Origin: Trileptium ribeirensis
Taxonomy: Eukaryota > Nematoda > Enoplea > Enoplida > Thoracostomopsidae
DNA length: 64,000 bases
Direction of reading: 5' to 3'
Assembly (NCBI GenBank): GCA_030248225.1
Contig: JASANE010003955.1
Coordinates: forward strand, 1 to 64,000
Part shown: one piece after another, positions 10,736 to 26,300 of the stretch
Layout of the letters: the number at the start of each line of letters is the position of its first letter
How positions within the stretch are numbered: the stretch's first letter is position 1
Notes under the pieces: model-generated
Seen by the model: the letters and a program-made list of their open reading frames with translations, nothing else
Databases searched by the model: none
What the model was told of the DNA's origin: nothing
Made by a program: the position numbers and the translations under genes

Positions 10736-13332
10736 AGGCACCTCTTATATAATGACTACTATTTTTTTATGTCAGATAAAAATAAACGGGAATGGGAGTG
10801 AATAAATCGACCTGAGGGAGTCCAAATTTACCTACGGGCATTCCCAGCGTAAAGTCGAAAACAATGGGGTCCTCTGCCACTCAATGGAAAGGTGAGCGTC
10901 AGATCGACTATCATTCATTTGTTTATAACATTCCTGGTATAGTGCTAATATAGATCATCATGTGATGTATGCCCGTTAAATTCACATATCCAAACTGTTG
11001 CTGAACATTTTAAAGTATTTTTTGAATTTTTGGCGAATTTGAAAGTGTGAAAACTGTACAACCTTTCGTAACTTGTTACTTCACATTGTCAGAGACAAAG
11101 AGATTTGAAAAATTTTAGGGTTAAAAACTTCACAAAAATTTTGAAACATGATTTGCCCAATTTTCCACTACAAAATAGTCAAATTTAGGGCAAAATTTTG
11201 AACATGTGAACGAATCTTTACCATATACAAAAAGCTGACGTTGTAAGTGGAATTAAGCTAGCTTTTTAGGCTGTGTTAACGCAATCTGTGTGTGTCAAAG
11301 TAGTAAGACGAAAAGATATCATCGTCAGTGTCGATACTGTACTTCAAATTTAACAACCGAACAGTGGCCGGCAGGGTTCGCTGTTTCAAAACCATTATAA
11401 CCCTTCAGTCATCAGGGATTGCAAACGAAATCACTGCCCATTGATGAATTAACTGTATATCTTTTGTAATGTATGTTTGTACTTGCGTTTGTACTCGCCG
11501 ACCAAAGTTTGGCTCACGACGCACTTATAAATCCAAATATGAAACAGCTAATAGATACAAGAAGCATATCAATAAAATAGATTAATACCAGAAACGCATA
11601 GGAATTTATGAGCCTTTTCCGCTAGCACCCCACATACCCGGAATTAGTCAATTTTTAAGATACAGCGATAACTTTGGTGAATAGTGCTCAACTCAGCTTA
11701 TTTGATTCCGGAAATGTTTTGCGATTTTTGGATTATAACTCTTTGCGGTACTCCAGGGAACGCAAAAAAAATGAAAAATGGCGTAAATAAGATCCTATTA
11801 ATTGAAACATATAACATTTGCTAAATAGCCAACTCCACTTGCCAACTGTATGGTATGGTTTATCCGTTTCTTCAAAACTGACGAAATTCGGAGTGCGGGA
11901 GGACTAAAGGTCAAAGACTCGGATTAGTACTGAACAGGCTAACTAGCAACCTACACTTATACCTACATAATCAAAGTATATGTAATATGCACCTAGCGAT
12001 TAATAATACAAACAAAAAACATAATATTACTACAATCATGTACATGTGTCTCAGCTCACCACCAGTTCTTTTCTTCACATTCGGGTCCTTGTAGACGTTA
12101 ATAAAATTCTGAGACATAAAATCTAGTATTTTTAAAATGTGACTTTTTAATAACAGGGATATGCTTTCGAATCCGTTACACTATTGTCCATAAAAATATT
12201 TTTACTGTTTCAGTAAAATGCAAAATTATCTTAAGCCTAACCAACATAACACACGTAAACCGATATTATTTTTAACTGCCTCAGAATTAACAAAGCAAAT
12301 CACAGTATGTTAAAAATAGAAGTTAATCTTTCGCAAATTGTTTGCGATAAAGTCTCAAACAGTTCGGCGAAAAATTAACAGCTGCATTTGAATTTTTCAA
12401 GAACTATCAACGCCGAACTATTCGCCAAAAATATGATTTTATTTCCGTCCATAATTTTATAAATCCTTTCTTGCAGAGAACACACGACTAAAATAAACTA
12501 ACGCCTCAAGGCGAGGCTAAATCTACCGCCTCATAGTCCTATTACAACAGAAGCGTCACAGCATTCCCCTGCCAATGACTGACTATAGCGTTGGGAAATA
12601 TGATGATGTTATGGAGATGAGGACCTGATCACAGAAATATTTACATACATATTTCGAACAAATAAACGTAAAAACTCAAAATATCTAACCGAGAAACTAG
12701 CAGCTAATATTGAGACGGAATTGATGTACAATCAAAAACACTGCCAAAAACTAAAGGAAACCCTATAATAAACTGAAGCACACATCAAAAATCAATTCAG
12801 TACAACTGTTTAAACCGACTTTGTATACCTTATCCAAATCTGAATCCATTCGAATTCGAAGCTGGCGTTCCACCTGAAGGTTCCAACCGAAGCTGAGGTT
12901 CCAGCTCAAGTCTTACGCTCTGACAAAGTAAACATTGTGCAAAAATTTTTGTAACCGCAACCCGACACACTGGATATTCCCTAAGAGACTTTTTACTCAT
13001 ACGAGAATATTGTAAACGTTTTAAATAATAGACGTTACATAATGACGAGGTACTGTTTAAAAATTGTGCTAAAAAATTTAATAAATAATTGGTTATTGAG
13101 TAAAAAACTTACAGACAATGAAAAGACGTATGAAATATTCTTCGTCATGTATTATGGATAGATGAACTCTGGATGTATAATTAACCCGTAGTCTTCAAAA
13201 CGTATCGGCCTACTAAACTGCATCAACACTTTGAACCAAGGCACAATACGCCACTAAAATTGTGGGGAGGGGCGGTAAATTAGTAAGACAGCCATGAAAA
13301 ACTGATGGAGCCGTCAACCGACCATTCCTCCT
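10736..13332. other. Long non-coding stretch
   Basis: AT-rich with no long frame, no recognised exon and no clear repeat ends. A CAG/GGTTCC-rich patch at 12845-12905 was looked at but has no domain. Confidence 0.4.
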
Positions 13333-13526
13333 GTGCCCCTGTTTAGAACACATACATTAGTTGGTTTCCGCGGCATTCCCATTTCTATTTCCGTTGTTTT
13401 TGGGTACCAAAATTATTTTAGCGGTTCTAAACAGTCAAACTCCATATTTGAAACAGAATTTCATGCGCAGTTTAATCATAAATTAACCGTCTCAGCGCAT
13501 TTAGTGAAACTATTGCCAATTGGATC

Positions 13527-13807
13527 TTGATGTTACACAACAGAAACTATTACAATTAAAACAGAATAAACCACGGCAAAACAGACAAGCTATTATTCTA
13601 TCAAACATTGGATGTAAACTGGGCGTCCCCATTGCGAGCCATTTTCGCTCGTTACTCTTATCACAAATGCCACAAGAAACACAAACAGCCTTCAGCATTT
13701 TTAACAAAATCAAATATTCTGTGAAGCGGGATCCAATTTTGCCTACATTTTCTGTAAAAATGCTAACTTTCCTTCGTTTCCATGTTTCCACTGCCGCGCA
13801 GAAACCC
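13527..13807 (+). other. Unrecognised open frame, possible relic coding segment
   Basis: 93 codons without a stop; the peptide contains LDVTQQKLLQLKQNKPRQNR and GCKLGVPIASHFRSLLLSQM. Composition is plausible for protein but no family is recognised and no splice context was established. Could be chance or a decayed exon. Confidence 0.2.
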
Positions 13808-16595
13808 TGATATAATGTTCATAATATATTATATCTTATATATTTAGACCGTATGTACCTGTCGATCCGTCGAATTAGAATTTTGGGTAGAGTTTTCCGG
13901 CAGGAAGGAATGTGCGGCAAGGAATTAGTAAATTTTTGTAAATGAAAAAATTTCTCTTAATCTGCATAAATTATAGAATAATTGCTACAAAGTTAAAAGA
14001 AATATTTGGACGTACGTATGACTTAGTAAAAAACGCAGCCGCCTAGCCGGACTCCTACGAACACTTATGATCTAAATATGAGTAAATAATACATATATAC
14101 ATATAACAATTAAACCTGACTGCGATGATGATACAATGATAATCAGACAATATTATAAACTAAATATGAAACAAATAAATCGACACTTCACATACTAAAA
14201 ATACGGCAACCCAGCCATTTACGATAACTACTGCGCGTTTCTGTACATTGCGACATGGAAATCGCGGTAGATCATCAAAGATGACCACCACAGGCAACCC
14301 CTCACTGTATGAACAAACTAACACCGACAGTGCGACTATACATTTCATATGTGTCCAACATCCGTCGGCTTAAGGGCTAGAAGGTCCCAGCGGATAATCA
14401 ATAATTTTTCTCAATTCTTCCCCATTAGCCTAGATTTTTCATAGTACTTTTGAAATTGCTCGTAATTGCTAAAATAATCCGAACAAATTCGCATATATGA
14501 ATTAAATGGGCCCAACCCCTAGGTTGTAACCCTTTGGAAACCTATGATGTATATGACGCCAAAGTTTACAAACAAATCATAACAACGATCACAAAATATG
14601 TGCAAAAACCCAATGTTTATTTTATCTATAGCACTACGTGAAGAACTGAGGGTTCCGGTGCCTAACTCGTAGTAAATATAGAATAAACTTATTTGAAAGT
14701 TGTTTTAATGTGGCCATGTTAACAATACAGTTACCGATAAAGAATGCAAATCGTTAGTACACACCAATAATAGACTTCTGATATTTTTCGCTATATGTTC
14801 GCAAATACTTCGCCCAAAATTTGCTCTTCTGTCCCATAACTATTAATGTTGGATAAACTTTAGAAAATACAATAGCAAGACCGGTAATAGTGACTTCAAA
14901 CAAAAGCTCCTAACCCCGCTTTGTCCTCTACAGACTAAGACACTAGTAACACCGCTATATAAATTTTGGAAGCAAAATGATAGTTTAGCATCTATGAAAA
15001 TCCTGACAGATGTGAGATTCGAAGCCGCGATTAATATGTAGTGTCGTTCAACACTACCATTATACGATTAATATTGATTTAATGACCAAATTAAAACTAT
15101 TATAATTTTTTAATACTAAAAATAATTTCTAATCAAATTCTCTTCAGAAGTAAAATAATTATAGCACACAGTATATCGCACTGCAAGCCGTCAAACGATT
15201 GTTAAGGTAATTGAGCAAAAACAAAGCGAATTACCATGCCGATATAGAAAATTAATGGCAAAAACGGTACACAGTCTCAATTTATATGACCACATATGGC
15301 ATAGCGATAAAGAAAATATTTGACAAATTCTTCCATGATAAAACCTTGAATAAGAACGTAACCTTAAAATTCGGGTAATTTTTTGCATCATTTTCCCCAC
15401 TTTTAGGAGGGGGACACCTCCTCCTTTTAGGGAGAGTTCTTACCTTCGTCCTCACACCTCAATTTTTAACCTGATTTTCTACCTTTTGTTCTGTGCCTGT
15501 CCCCAACCTACGTGTTCCAATTTGATAACAAAAGAATACAACGAAAGCTGAAAATATATCCCCATGAAATTGGGATAAATATCGACCGCGTCATCCAATA
15601 ACGCATAACGTAGTATGACATAAACGTGACACTATTTTTCATGGATTCATCATGGATGTCTACTAATACTTTAAGTCTTAACCAAGGCCAAATATTTGAT
15701 GACATGTTCTGATATTACATATTATAAGATCACGAAAACTTATTTTGCTAACAATTTTTATATCAATCGGTGAATACAAATCATTATAATTGGTACTAAG
15801 CTAAGTTAAAAAGGTCACACTGCTGGAAATAAATTAATTTACTGGAAAAATTATGAGATGTTACTTGCACTAACAATATGTGACATATAACACGGTCGCA
15901 ATATTGTATGTAGCATAAACTATCATAACATAATGATTTATTGTAGTCATTTGTTGACTATATGCAGTCATAAAGCAACTTTAGTCAGAGTCAAGACCGG
16001 CCAATTTCGTACATGTGCTTCCAGGACAAATAAGATACCAACTCCAGGGCAAACTTGACTATCACTGGCATTGGACGGTCACATTCACAGCGCTTCATTC
16101 CGTCGAAACATCATCATCAAAATGTAAGAGTCCCTGATCAAACGTATTCGTGATTTGAGTTTTGCAGCTTAGCGTGAACGTTGCAACAGAGCACTGCCGT
16201 CGTATCCTTGGGCCCTGGGCGTAATCAGCGGTCTGCGCAACACTAAATAGCTAAAAATTACTCTTTATAATCAGGTGTGACGAACTAGACTATTGGTGAG
16301 ATTTGAGTGCAACAGCGTTTATCCCACAACAACTAACGTTTCCGCTTCACAAGCCACCGATAACTAATTTCGCTGTGTCGAAAGCAAAAATAACTAACTT
16401 GCATCGGTGCATTCAATGGCATGCGACACGGCAGTGATAAACATTTCGTACAACTTCAGAGATTAATTAGCCAGAGTAACATAAATTACTGGATATAATT
16501 GCTTTCAGGTGTCAACTAAGCACCATCGTATGTACTGAGTCAGACCATAGTATCCAAAACGTCAGATGATCATTATTACAGGAAGCTCTCAAAGC
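13808..16595. other. Non-coding stretch downstream of KDM4
   Basis: Region after the KDM4 stop codon, read on its strand; AT-rich. It should contain the KDM4 3' UTR just below 16596. No clear polyadenylation signal or other gene was recognised. Confidence 0.4.
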
Positions 16596-17300
16596 TTAAC
16601 AACCCGGGGTCTCACATGTAGTTTCTTGATTACCTGAAACAGTTGTTATGTCCCGGCCTGTAGTATCAGACAGTAATTCACAGTCATTAGCTGTACTCCT
16701 ATTACAATCGTTATTACTACAACCAACAATTACCGAACTAACGACATTATCGATCATGGTCGAACGTTTTAATCTAGGCTTCCAGCGACCGCCTCGACGT
16801 CTTGACCTACCGCCTGCAGCAGTGTCGGATTTTTCATATGACAATAATTTCGTTCGCCAACAGTTACTATTGTTGTTTTTTGCTGAGCTGTTAACATTAG
16901 GCAGCTTATTTGAAGCCATATTATTGAAAACAGAAGCGACGGCAGTCGACTGCGGCGAGTCTAATCCAACAACATTTTGACACTCCGATTTCAAATGACA
17001 CTCGGCAGAACCATTTACGTCTAACTTGTTAGAGACAATTGCTTTTTTGGCAACGGGAGATGGAATCGCAGCTGAACTGCGCTGAGTAGAGCCGGCTGAA
17101 TTATGATTACCTGAGCCACTTGTTGTAGTCAATTGCTTTAGTTTTCGCCTCATCTCTTCCGGAAGAGTATCTTTCAGAGAGTAAATGTCGTCACGCGAGG
17201 CTTTCATCCAAACGTTATCGGGAAACTCAATTTCTAACATTTGAACTGGATATGCCCGTCGAAAGATGCCAACGTACAACTTGCCGTCGGTCCATCGAAC
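16596..17300 (-). CDS. KDM4: KDM4 coding exon 10: second Tudor half, C-terminal tail and stop
   Basis: 234 codons plus TAA after the acceptor TTACAG. Begins [13 protein letters not shown] (with the Trp and Tyr equivalent to the methyl-lysine cage of KDM4A) and continues [19 protein letters not shown]. The remaining 175 or so residues are Ser/Asn-rich with one basic patch ([17 protein letters not shown]). No clear AATAAA was seen in the 400 bases after the stop. Confidence 0.92.
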   Translation of the reverse strand, partial: VRWTDGKLYVGIFRRAYPVQMLEIEFPDNVWMKASRDDIYSLKDTLPEEMRRKLKQLTTTSGSGNHNSAGSTQRSSAAIPSPVAKKAIVSNKLDVNGSAECHLKSECQNVVGLDSPQSTAVASVFNNMASNKLPNVNSSAKNNNSNCWRTKLLSYEKSDTAAGGRSRRRGGRWKPRLKRSTMIDNVVSSVIVGCSNNDCNRSTANDCELLSDTTGRDITTVSGNQETTCETPGC

Positions 17301-20300
17301 CTGTAACGTAAAATCCAACATTTAGATAAAAATGCAACAATAAAGCGTGATTCAAATATATTAAATATTTGAAATTCTTGTCACTAATTTAACATTAAAT
17401 TCTTATAACATTGCTACTTTTGGTATATATTTTAACACTGACGACATTATTAGGAGCCATAACTGCCGCATTACACCACCTCAATGCTTCTAACACGTCT
17501 TTTCCACATCTTGTTTTTATGTGTTCTGAATCAATATCAACCATGCGGGACTGCCTGGACTGGGACGCGGGCGAACAATAGGATTATGGCGACTGGGGTT
17601 GGGGAATTGTACAGTGGGGAGTGGAGATTCCCTACCTACCCCCATAATGCAGAGGCCAGCAGATGGACCTCCCCGTTGTTACACGCTTCATGTCTCAGGT
17701 AAATTTTGACCTCCAAATTCCATTACACAAGTACTTTGTTGCAGAAAGTTTTTGTTCGATGGGTGAAAATACAGTATTTTGCTCTGTTTTTTCTTCCAAG
17801 ATATGCTCAGTTTCCAGCACTTTTTAAATTACACATATTTAACGTCTCCTGACAGTTACAGCATTCTACGGTCCCTCCAGTTCAAGTTGAGACACACCCA
17901 TATGGACTGGAAAGATGGAGTACTTTAGTTTTCCTCAGTTCTAAGAAATCGACAGATCATGCTCCCAAGTATAATATTGGTAGTTTGGGATAAACCCGTA
18001 ATAGCTACTAAGCAAATTATTACGTTCTGGTTTGTGTGCGGTACGCGGGTGTCCCATAATACCAAAAGTTTGAAACAAGTATTGAAACAAGGAGCAAGAC
18101 CAAACGTGATGAGATACGCAACTTTACTCATGATAAGAGAAATTATTTTCCCAATGGCACTATCGCGAATCTCTGCGAAAATCATAATGCAACTTCTTTG
18201 TGAGAAATGCGCAACAACTAGCTTCATCGCCCGTAAAACTTCAGCCCGACTAGCTTCGATCTTCGGGGGCTTGAAAGCGAAAAAGAAATTTATAAAAAAC
18301 TCAGCAAATATTGTAAAGGAAAGAGGAAATGATGCGCTCGCCCGAAGTGGCGAAATTTTTATGAATCCTCTCTTTTTAAAAAGTTCAGGAATTCCAGGAC
18401 GTTTCTACCAATTTTCCAGGATTTCAGTGTTTTACTACTGAAAGCACTCCAGGATTTTCCAGGACACTTTTAAAATTTCAGAATTTTAAAGCATTTTCCT
18501 AGGCGCAGCCACCCTGCTCGTAATTTGGACCGAAAACAAAATACACAGCACAATATCGATACATCATGTCAAGCCACCGTATGGGAGACAGGAAAGCTGG
18601 ACAAGAGTACCTTAATGCAAAAATGCAGTTTAATTGTGGGGCTAGGCTAAGTTTAGGCTTAGCCTTACGCGTACCGATACAAAATCGTTATGCGATTATC
18701 CGAGGGGCGAAAGTTGACATGATACGCAAGGGAGGGTGAGGGATCTTGATATCATCCGGACAAATGGCATCGTAATAAACTGAATCAATACAAGAGTTCG
18801 AATGAAAAAACAGCAATGACCCCTCAATTTTGTCCACTAGTGGTGTCAAGGATAAACAACTGCGTTTACGCTATAATTTATCATATGAGAACATACCTGA
18901 ACTTTGGCACCCGACGTATGTGCTCCTTCACAACCAACACAGCTACACATTTCTATATCAGACTGATAGAGATTATTACAAAACGAGCCGTCCTCAAAAT
19001 CGACAACGCAATACATTTCTGTTTCCAACTTCACTACCTTTGCGAGTTCATACCGACGATTCGAACGACGTTGCGCCCAGACTGTTTCACCTTCCTTCAA
19101 CAAACATCCATTTAACGATAATAATTAACGAACAATAAAACTGTCTCTTCCTATGTGATCGTAATAGCACCGAATAACTATGCATCTACAAAAAAGGTAA
19201 TGTCAGCTTAAGCTACAGTTATGTTGCTAAACTCTGGACGATGACCAGCAAATAAAGTTTTACAATCCGCTCAAACAATTTTTGTTTCCTTCCGTTACAG
19301 ACTCCACGTTAGGTTAGTTCCACACCGTATAAAATACGAAATTAAATTTTTTAACGCACTCAACACAGTTGTATCACTACAGTACAGAGTACCTGCATAG
19401 TTAGCTCCGCACAGGACAAAGTCAAAGATTAAAGCTTTGCCAACCACTCACACAATATTTATGTAACACACGACTACAGGCATTACATCAAGGTTGACCC
19501 GGTACTGTATAATATGGACGCCCTTTAGTACTAAAATGAACGATAAAGATGAAAGAGCAACTGTAGAAATGAAGTCAGACACCACAAACGCTCACAGATA
19601 CAATTAACCGGAACAACTGCACCAAGATACGAAGGATAGACCCAAGCTCTCGTATTTCGAGCTTACCAACATGCGCAAGGCCACAAAAATAATTAGATTC
19701 ACAGGCATGCACCTCCAGATATGTTTCCAGTAAAAGATACCCTCGCGAACGAAGTTGTACAACTAGTAAACGTAATAAATTACAAAAAGTGAGCGGAGCA
19801 ACAGGCAAAGTATTTAGTATCTTATTTGTGTGTACATGTGTTTCAACTAACTATTTAATTAATCAATTTATAATGCGTATCACGTTTTAGGCAGCTGATG
19901 TCAAATCCACCATACAAACAGCTCGCTAGCTAAAAAAATTAGCTAACTAGTAACATCACCTAAATTAGCGAATTAAATACCTAATTAGCACCCATGATAA
20001 AATCATAGAGCTTCAAAAGCCACATATTCATAACCAGCGACATCGAAAACCGCCGAACGCAACATATTAGCAATTTTGAAATGATTTTAAAATTTGCATA
20101 AAATTACTTAAATAGCTAGATAATTAATCAACTAATTAGCATATACGGCCAGGTTTTAGAGCTTCAGAAATGCCATATTGTATGATCAGCGACATACAAT
20201 ACCCTCGGGTGCAATTTATTTTTAATTTTTGAGCACTTTGAAAATTTTAAAAAAATTAGCTATATAATTTTTAACAATTAATAAAAAATTAGCTAATTAA

Positions 20301-23300
20301 CTAAGTAATTAACATTCTTTCGGATAGTAAATAAGCACCAGATTCACAATCACATATATATACAGTTACAATCAGAATTATTAAGTGCTTATAAAATCGA
20401 ACGAAAACGCAATCGATCAATCTTCGTTCAAACGAGCTTTGTTAAATTAAACGCAAACTAACATTTTTTATTAAATTTTTTTATTTCAACACAATCGAAT
20501 TTCGTTAAATTAAACGCGAACTAACATGTTTTATTAAATTTTTACTTTTATTTTGACGCAATCGAAATTCGTTAAATTAATCGAATTTTGTTTAAACGAT
20601 CGATTTTCGAAATCGAAGGAACCTTTGAAGGATTTTGAGCACTTTATGATTGTAACAGTAGTATATGCACTACAATAATAGCTTTATACTAATTGTGTAT
20701 TTAAAAATAATGCAATTTTTGTTTGAAATTGTTAAAAAAAGGCAACATACTTAACTAATCAGGTAATTAGTAGTTAACTAAAGCAAATTTTGACAAAATC
20801 TATATGTCTTGCACCTGTCCGATATTAGGCCTTTCAAACAAAAGATTTTTTAAATCGGTCCAGTAGTTATTGAGGAGTTCAACGGACGGACGGACAAACG
20901 GTGCCGAATTTTCCTCCTATGACGAAAGCAAAAACGCTTCGCTTCGCTCCACTTAATTAACAGACAGAACTTCGTTCATGACCAATTATCTCTTATTACA
21001 AAATGTAACTTGATGTGTATAACAATGAACGGAGTAAGTTGCTCAAGTCGACTAATGCGGCATTGACAGAAAAAAAGTGTGCACTTATTGCACATTGTAG
21101 CACGTACGAGCATGATTATTGCTACAACACATTTTTGAAATATGAAGCAATAATTCGTGTTACTGTTACAAATTTAGTGTAATAGTTGATTTGTCGAGTA
21201 GCACTAAATTTGTCGATTTTTGTAAGAACAATGTTGGTTGTTGCTACAATTATTAATACGTTTTGTAGTAAAAGTTGGGTATCGCTTCGCCATTTTAAAT
21301 GTAACACTAACCGTGAACATTGATGCAAATTTAGTGCAACAAAGAATGTGGTGCTACAGATTTTGTAGCAATAAGCATTACGACTGCCACAAATTCTGTA
21401 GGTATAAACATGACAATACATGTTACAATGTGCTGTGAGCGCACACATTTATCTGTGAACGCTGCATAATGCAGGCTTGTAAGCAGCGAATTAGGACTAA
21501 AGCAACTGGATTTACCGTTATACATTAATTTACCGTAGCGTTTCTAATAATAGAATAACGAGCGAAGTTGCTGTAAGCGAAGAAAATTTCATCTATGACC
21601 ATTTATGTATTATTACAACCGTAACTATAAGTACACAGGGCTGAATGGAGTTGCTTAAACCAATAATTACAGGTTTGTAAGCAACCAAATAGAACTGAAG
21701 CAACTCGTTTAAACCGGAAAAATTTGCTATTACACTGTTAATAATAGATACAGTAAAAACTACGTTCCGCAATAAACAGATACAATTTTGGCCGAGACCA
21801 AAAACGGTGAATCGAGTTGCTAAAGTCGACTACCGCAGGTCTGTAAGCAGTGTAACAAAGCTGAAGCAACTTGATTTGCTGGTATGCCGAAATAGTAAAC
21901 GTATATGTTATTGCAAACACAGCCCACCGTTACTGGGTGACGGTCGGACGAGTTACGAACATCGTGGCGAGCACATACGGCTGAAATAAGCATTGGCCAA
22001 TCACGCATCTCGTACGTACATCCTGCTTCGTAGCCACACGTAATATGAAACGGGGTGTCGCAATTATTATACGCACACGTAACGCAAGCGCCTTTGGTGT
22101 TCCTAAAAATAGTACAAGTTCAACTTAAGACAAAATTGTTTTTGAAAAAAGAGCGGTAATTAAAATATAGCCAATAGAACATGAATAATGCAAAGTAAAT
22201 TATAGCTCGCTTAATCGTAGCGGTATGTAGGCTACATTATGTGTCTTTATATCAACTCGCCAGATTACTGCTTATCATATACGTATGTAAAACAATCCAG
22301 GTAATTATAATTTATCGGTCCATATGAATAACAAAATACCGCTTAAAAATACTTATTGAGACAACATAATAATCTTCCATACTTGTTAATGAAGGAGTCT
22401 AGAAAGATAAATGATAATTCCGATAAGATTAAGCATGTCGCGGGCATCATTTTAGGCAACTTTGGAAACCTTTCTAAACGCAAATACAACCATTCAAAGC
22501 AGTTTATAGAGACATTCGGATTTCAGCGGTTAAAGTGGATAATGACCGTTTCACATGGAAATGCCATAAAATTCGCAGATGGATTTGTGTCAGAAACATG
22601 TAACCTTTATAATAATTGCCGTTTCATGCACTACAACTATAATTATCTCAAAACTATGGTATATACAGGATAAAGAGGTCTTTCGGGATCTCGTTTTTGA
22701 ACAAAATCTTCTTAGGCAATAAACGCATTTCGTAGACGAACACAGAATACTCAACATTTTTTGACACAATACCCTAGAATCTAAGCGCAAACATATTGCA
22801 TCCTGGTAGCACAACTTGAGTAGGCGTCCTCTTTTACGGAGATCTCATAGAAATAATTCTAACTTACCTCTTATAAATTAATAAATACCTAATAAATTAC
22901 TCGCCTCTTTTGACATCAGACTTCTATAGTAGCTTACACAGTGGAAACATACACAGTGTATGGCTATAAAAATTTTGATAACCTAATGGCAAAATTTTTA
23001 TAGCCATTATGTACAAAAATAATGAAATATAATGAAACTTACGTAAAATACAAGGCCGAAGTCAATATTTTAACAGTCATTGTGTAAAAAAATAATGAAA
23101 TACTAGTCGGTAGTGGAACTACATTTGTGAGCGGAGCTTGGGCTGTGTCATTACGAATGTACTCAATTTTATGTTATTCAAATAACTACATTGCATAGGG
23201 CTTTATCATTGGTAAAAATATATATTTGAAATCTTCGACCCAAAAAACCCTATAATGGTTTGATCGAAACGATTCTATTTCAATAAATAACACAAATATT

Positions 23301-26300
23301 GCAAACTTATCTATTTTAGCTGCATAAACTTAAGTAATTACTAATTAACCACTCAAAATTTTTTAATCGCAAATATGATAGGCTTTCAAACAAAAAAGTA
23401 TTTTAAAATCGGTTCAGTGGTTCTTGAGATCCGTCGGACCGAACGAACGAACGAACGGACGGACATCGACCTTTTTAATCCCAGACAGAAAATAAAAACG
23501 CTTCGCTTCGCTCCGCTCAATAATGAGGCTTACGTAAAATACCAAGGCATAAGTCCCGATTTCAATAGTTATTGTGTACAAAAATAAAGAAATATAATGA
23601 ACCTTCCGTAAAATACAAGGCCGAAGTCAATATTTTGACAGTCATTGTGTAAAAAATAATGAAATATAATGAACCTTACGTAAAATATAAAGGTATAAGT
23701 CAATATTTTAAAAGTCATTGCGTTCCAACAAATATATAATGGAACATACTGAACCATACGTAAATTGCATGTTGTGAAAATAATATACCAAACAAATTCT
23801 GGACAACAAATTGTTTGGTCCAAACCACATATTTGGACGATGTACATTAGGAATCTCTAAAGCAAATAACTTAACCAATGGTAAGTTGAATATGAAGTCA
23901 GAGACGTCACGGTAATAGCTTACACTGACTGACTCTTGGTAACAGTTTACATTACGTGGCGCTTACTTGCAATAAATACACGGCCGAGAATGAGGCGAGT
24001 TTTCGGGTTTGACTGTTCCGTGCTTTATTGTAATCAAACGATGGCAGCCTCCAGGATCAGGGTCTTCAAAGCAGGCGCCGTGAATCATAAGGCCACACGT
24101 CACATGACACCACCGATGAGGATCACTGGTTGGACTCAATGCACCGACTCGAAGGCAACATAGATAACAAGATGCAAACCAGTCTTGCTTTTCACATCTG
24201 TATAATACACAAAAATTATATCATACATATGTTATAATATATAGAATTCGCTTCTAGCTCTAACGAATCTCGATCACGGTTACCCATGCAGTCATAAAAT
24301 AGTTACATTATTTAACAGCTAGACAGTTACGAACAACTACATGTAATAAAATACAATTTGAGCACAACTGTTTCATTTATATAAAGTAAAAATAATCCAA
24401 TTTATTGTATAAAACAATACTACTTAAAGCAACCAATACACATTGGTGATAAAACATTGTTTTGAGTGCAGCAAACGAAAAGTAATACACGCAGAGTTAA
24501 AATACATCCAGCCTTGCCAACAACACTCAGAAAATACTACTATACTACACATTTTAAGTGAATCAAATAAAATTATTCCATTTGGAGAACAAATTTTAAA
24601 AAATACGCCACAAATTTAGATCGCAGCTCGAACAAAATTTGAAATCTCACAAACCAAAGTCGAACGCATAGCACTCATTTCTGACTCGTTATAAAATTAT
24701 TATGTACTATGAAAATTAAATTTTGAAGAAAAATGGTGCCAACTGATGCCAAGAGCACAATAAGACAATGAGCAACATAATTAGCACTATCAAAATGTTC
24801 GTACTAGATAATATAATACAGGAACTACTGCAAGATGTGCCGAGGAAGATGGTTAAAATTAAAAGTCGTTTTGACTTGAGATGTCAAAACCGATCGATAT
24901 TGGCATTTCCCAATTTAAAACGAGACGATTTAAATCAACTTGGTAGGTAAATCTCGCTTTAAATCGGCCAATCTCGATTGACTGTGGCCGAAATTAATTT
25001 GGCGCCAAAAATTTTGCTTCAATTCGGGCTGTTAGTGAGTTGTCAAAACGTGGTTTGTTTAAACGTGGATTAAAATAATATAATATTGCAAGTAAAATTT
25101 GAAGCTACATGCGACAGCTAACCGCAAGTCAGATTTAAAACATTTTGGTGCCAACCTAAATTCGGCCAAACATATTCGACATCGGCCGATTAAAAATATT
25201 TTCTTGAGCAAGCCGATTTAAATCAACTCGTTTTAAATCGGTAAAAATCAAATCTAATTATGTTCGACATTCCAAGTCAAGGCAACTTTTTATTTTAACC
25301 GTCCTCTTGAGCACATCTTTCAAAAGTTCCCGCATAGGGTTCTTTCAAAAACGTAAACATCACAGAAAACATTTTCAATACAAATTGTTTTACAGTAGAA
25401 ATTGATTATTTACGATTCTAAAAACAGCAAATGTTCGCGACAAATTGCATTGTGTCTCGTATATATGGCGTTTAAAGAAACAACCACTGCGACTAGGACT
25501 ATTTGAATTAAAAAGCGACAAAGCTTAATCGAGAATGGGGTTCTCTGATTTTGTTCGAAAGATGTTCGAATTATGCTCAAGGTATGTTCGTAATTTTAGT
25601 GCGCTCTTTTTAATTAGTTCAAAAACTGTTCCAAGCTCAGAAGCCAGTTTGCGAACTGGAAAATTTTATTCGATTTGTGGCGAATGTTTGCTCGAAAAGT
25701 GACAATTATAACTGTTTTTGGGGAGTGCTACATATCAAGGCAGTCAACACTAGTTGGCATCGTCCAACGCGCGGCTTTTCGAAACCTTAGACAAATAATT
25801 CGTCCTATTAAAGCTAAATTCAAAATAATTAAATACCTGTTGCAAAGCCATGCGCTCTTTTTAATTAGTTCAAAAACTGTTCCAAGCTCAGAAGCCAGTT
25901 TGCGGACTGGAAAATTTTATTCGATTTGTGGCGAATGTTTGCTCGAAAAGTGACAATTATAGCTGTTTTTGGGGAGTGCTACATATCAAGGCAGTCAACA
26001 CTAGTTGGCATCGTCCAACGCGCGGCTTTTCGAAACCTTAGACAAATAATTCGTCCTGTTAAAGCTAAATTCAAAATAATTAAATACCTGTTGCAAAGCC
26101 ATGCGATCTTTTTAATTAGTTCAAAAACTGTTCCAAGCTCAGAAGCCAGTTTGCGGACTGGAAAATTTTATTCGATTTGTGGCGAAAGTGAAAATTATAG
26201 CTGTTTTTGGGGAGTGCTACGTATCAAGGCAGTCAACACTAGTTGGCATCGTCCAACGCGCGGCTTTTCGAAACCTTAGACAAATAATTCGTCCTGTTAC

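Noticed and set aside
17484..17702. Plus-strand frame with hydrophobic start in KDM4 intron 9
   Set aside because: Lies between confirmed exons on the opposite strand, no recognisable domain; the hydrophobic start can arise by chance.
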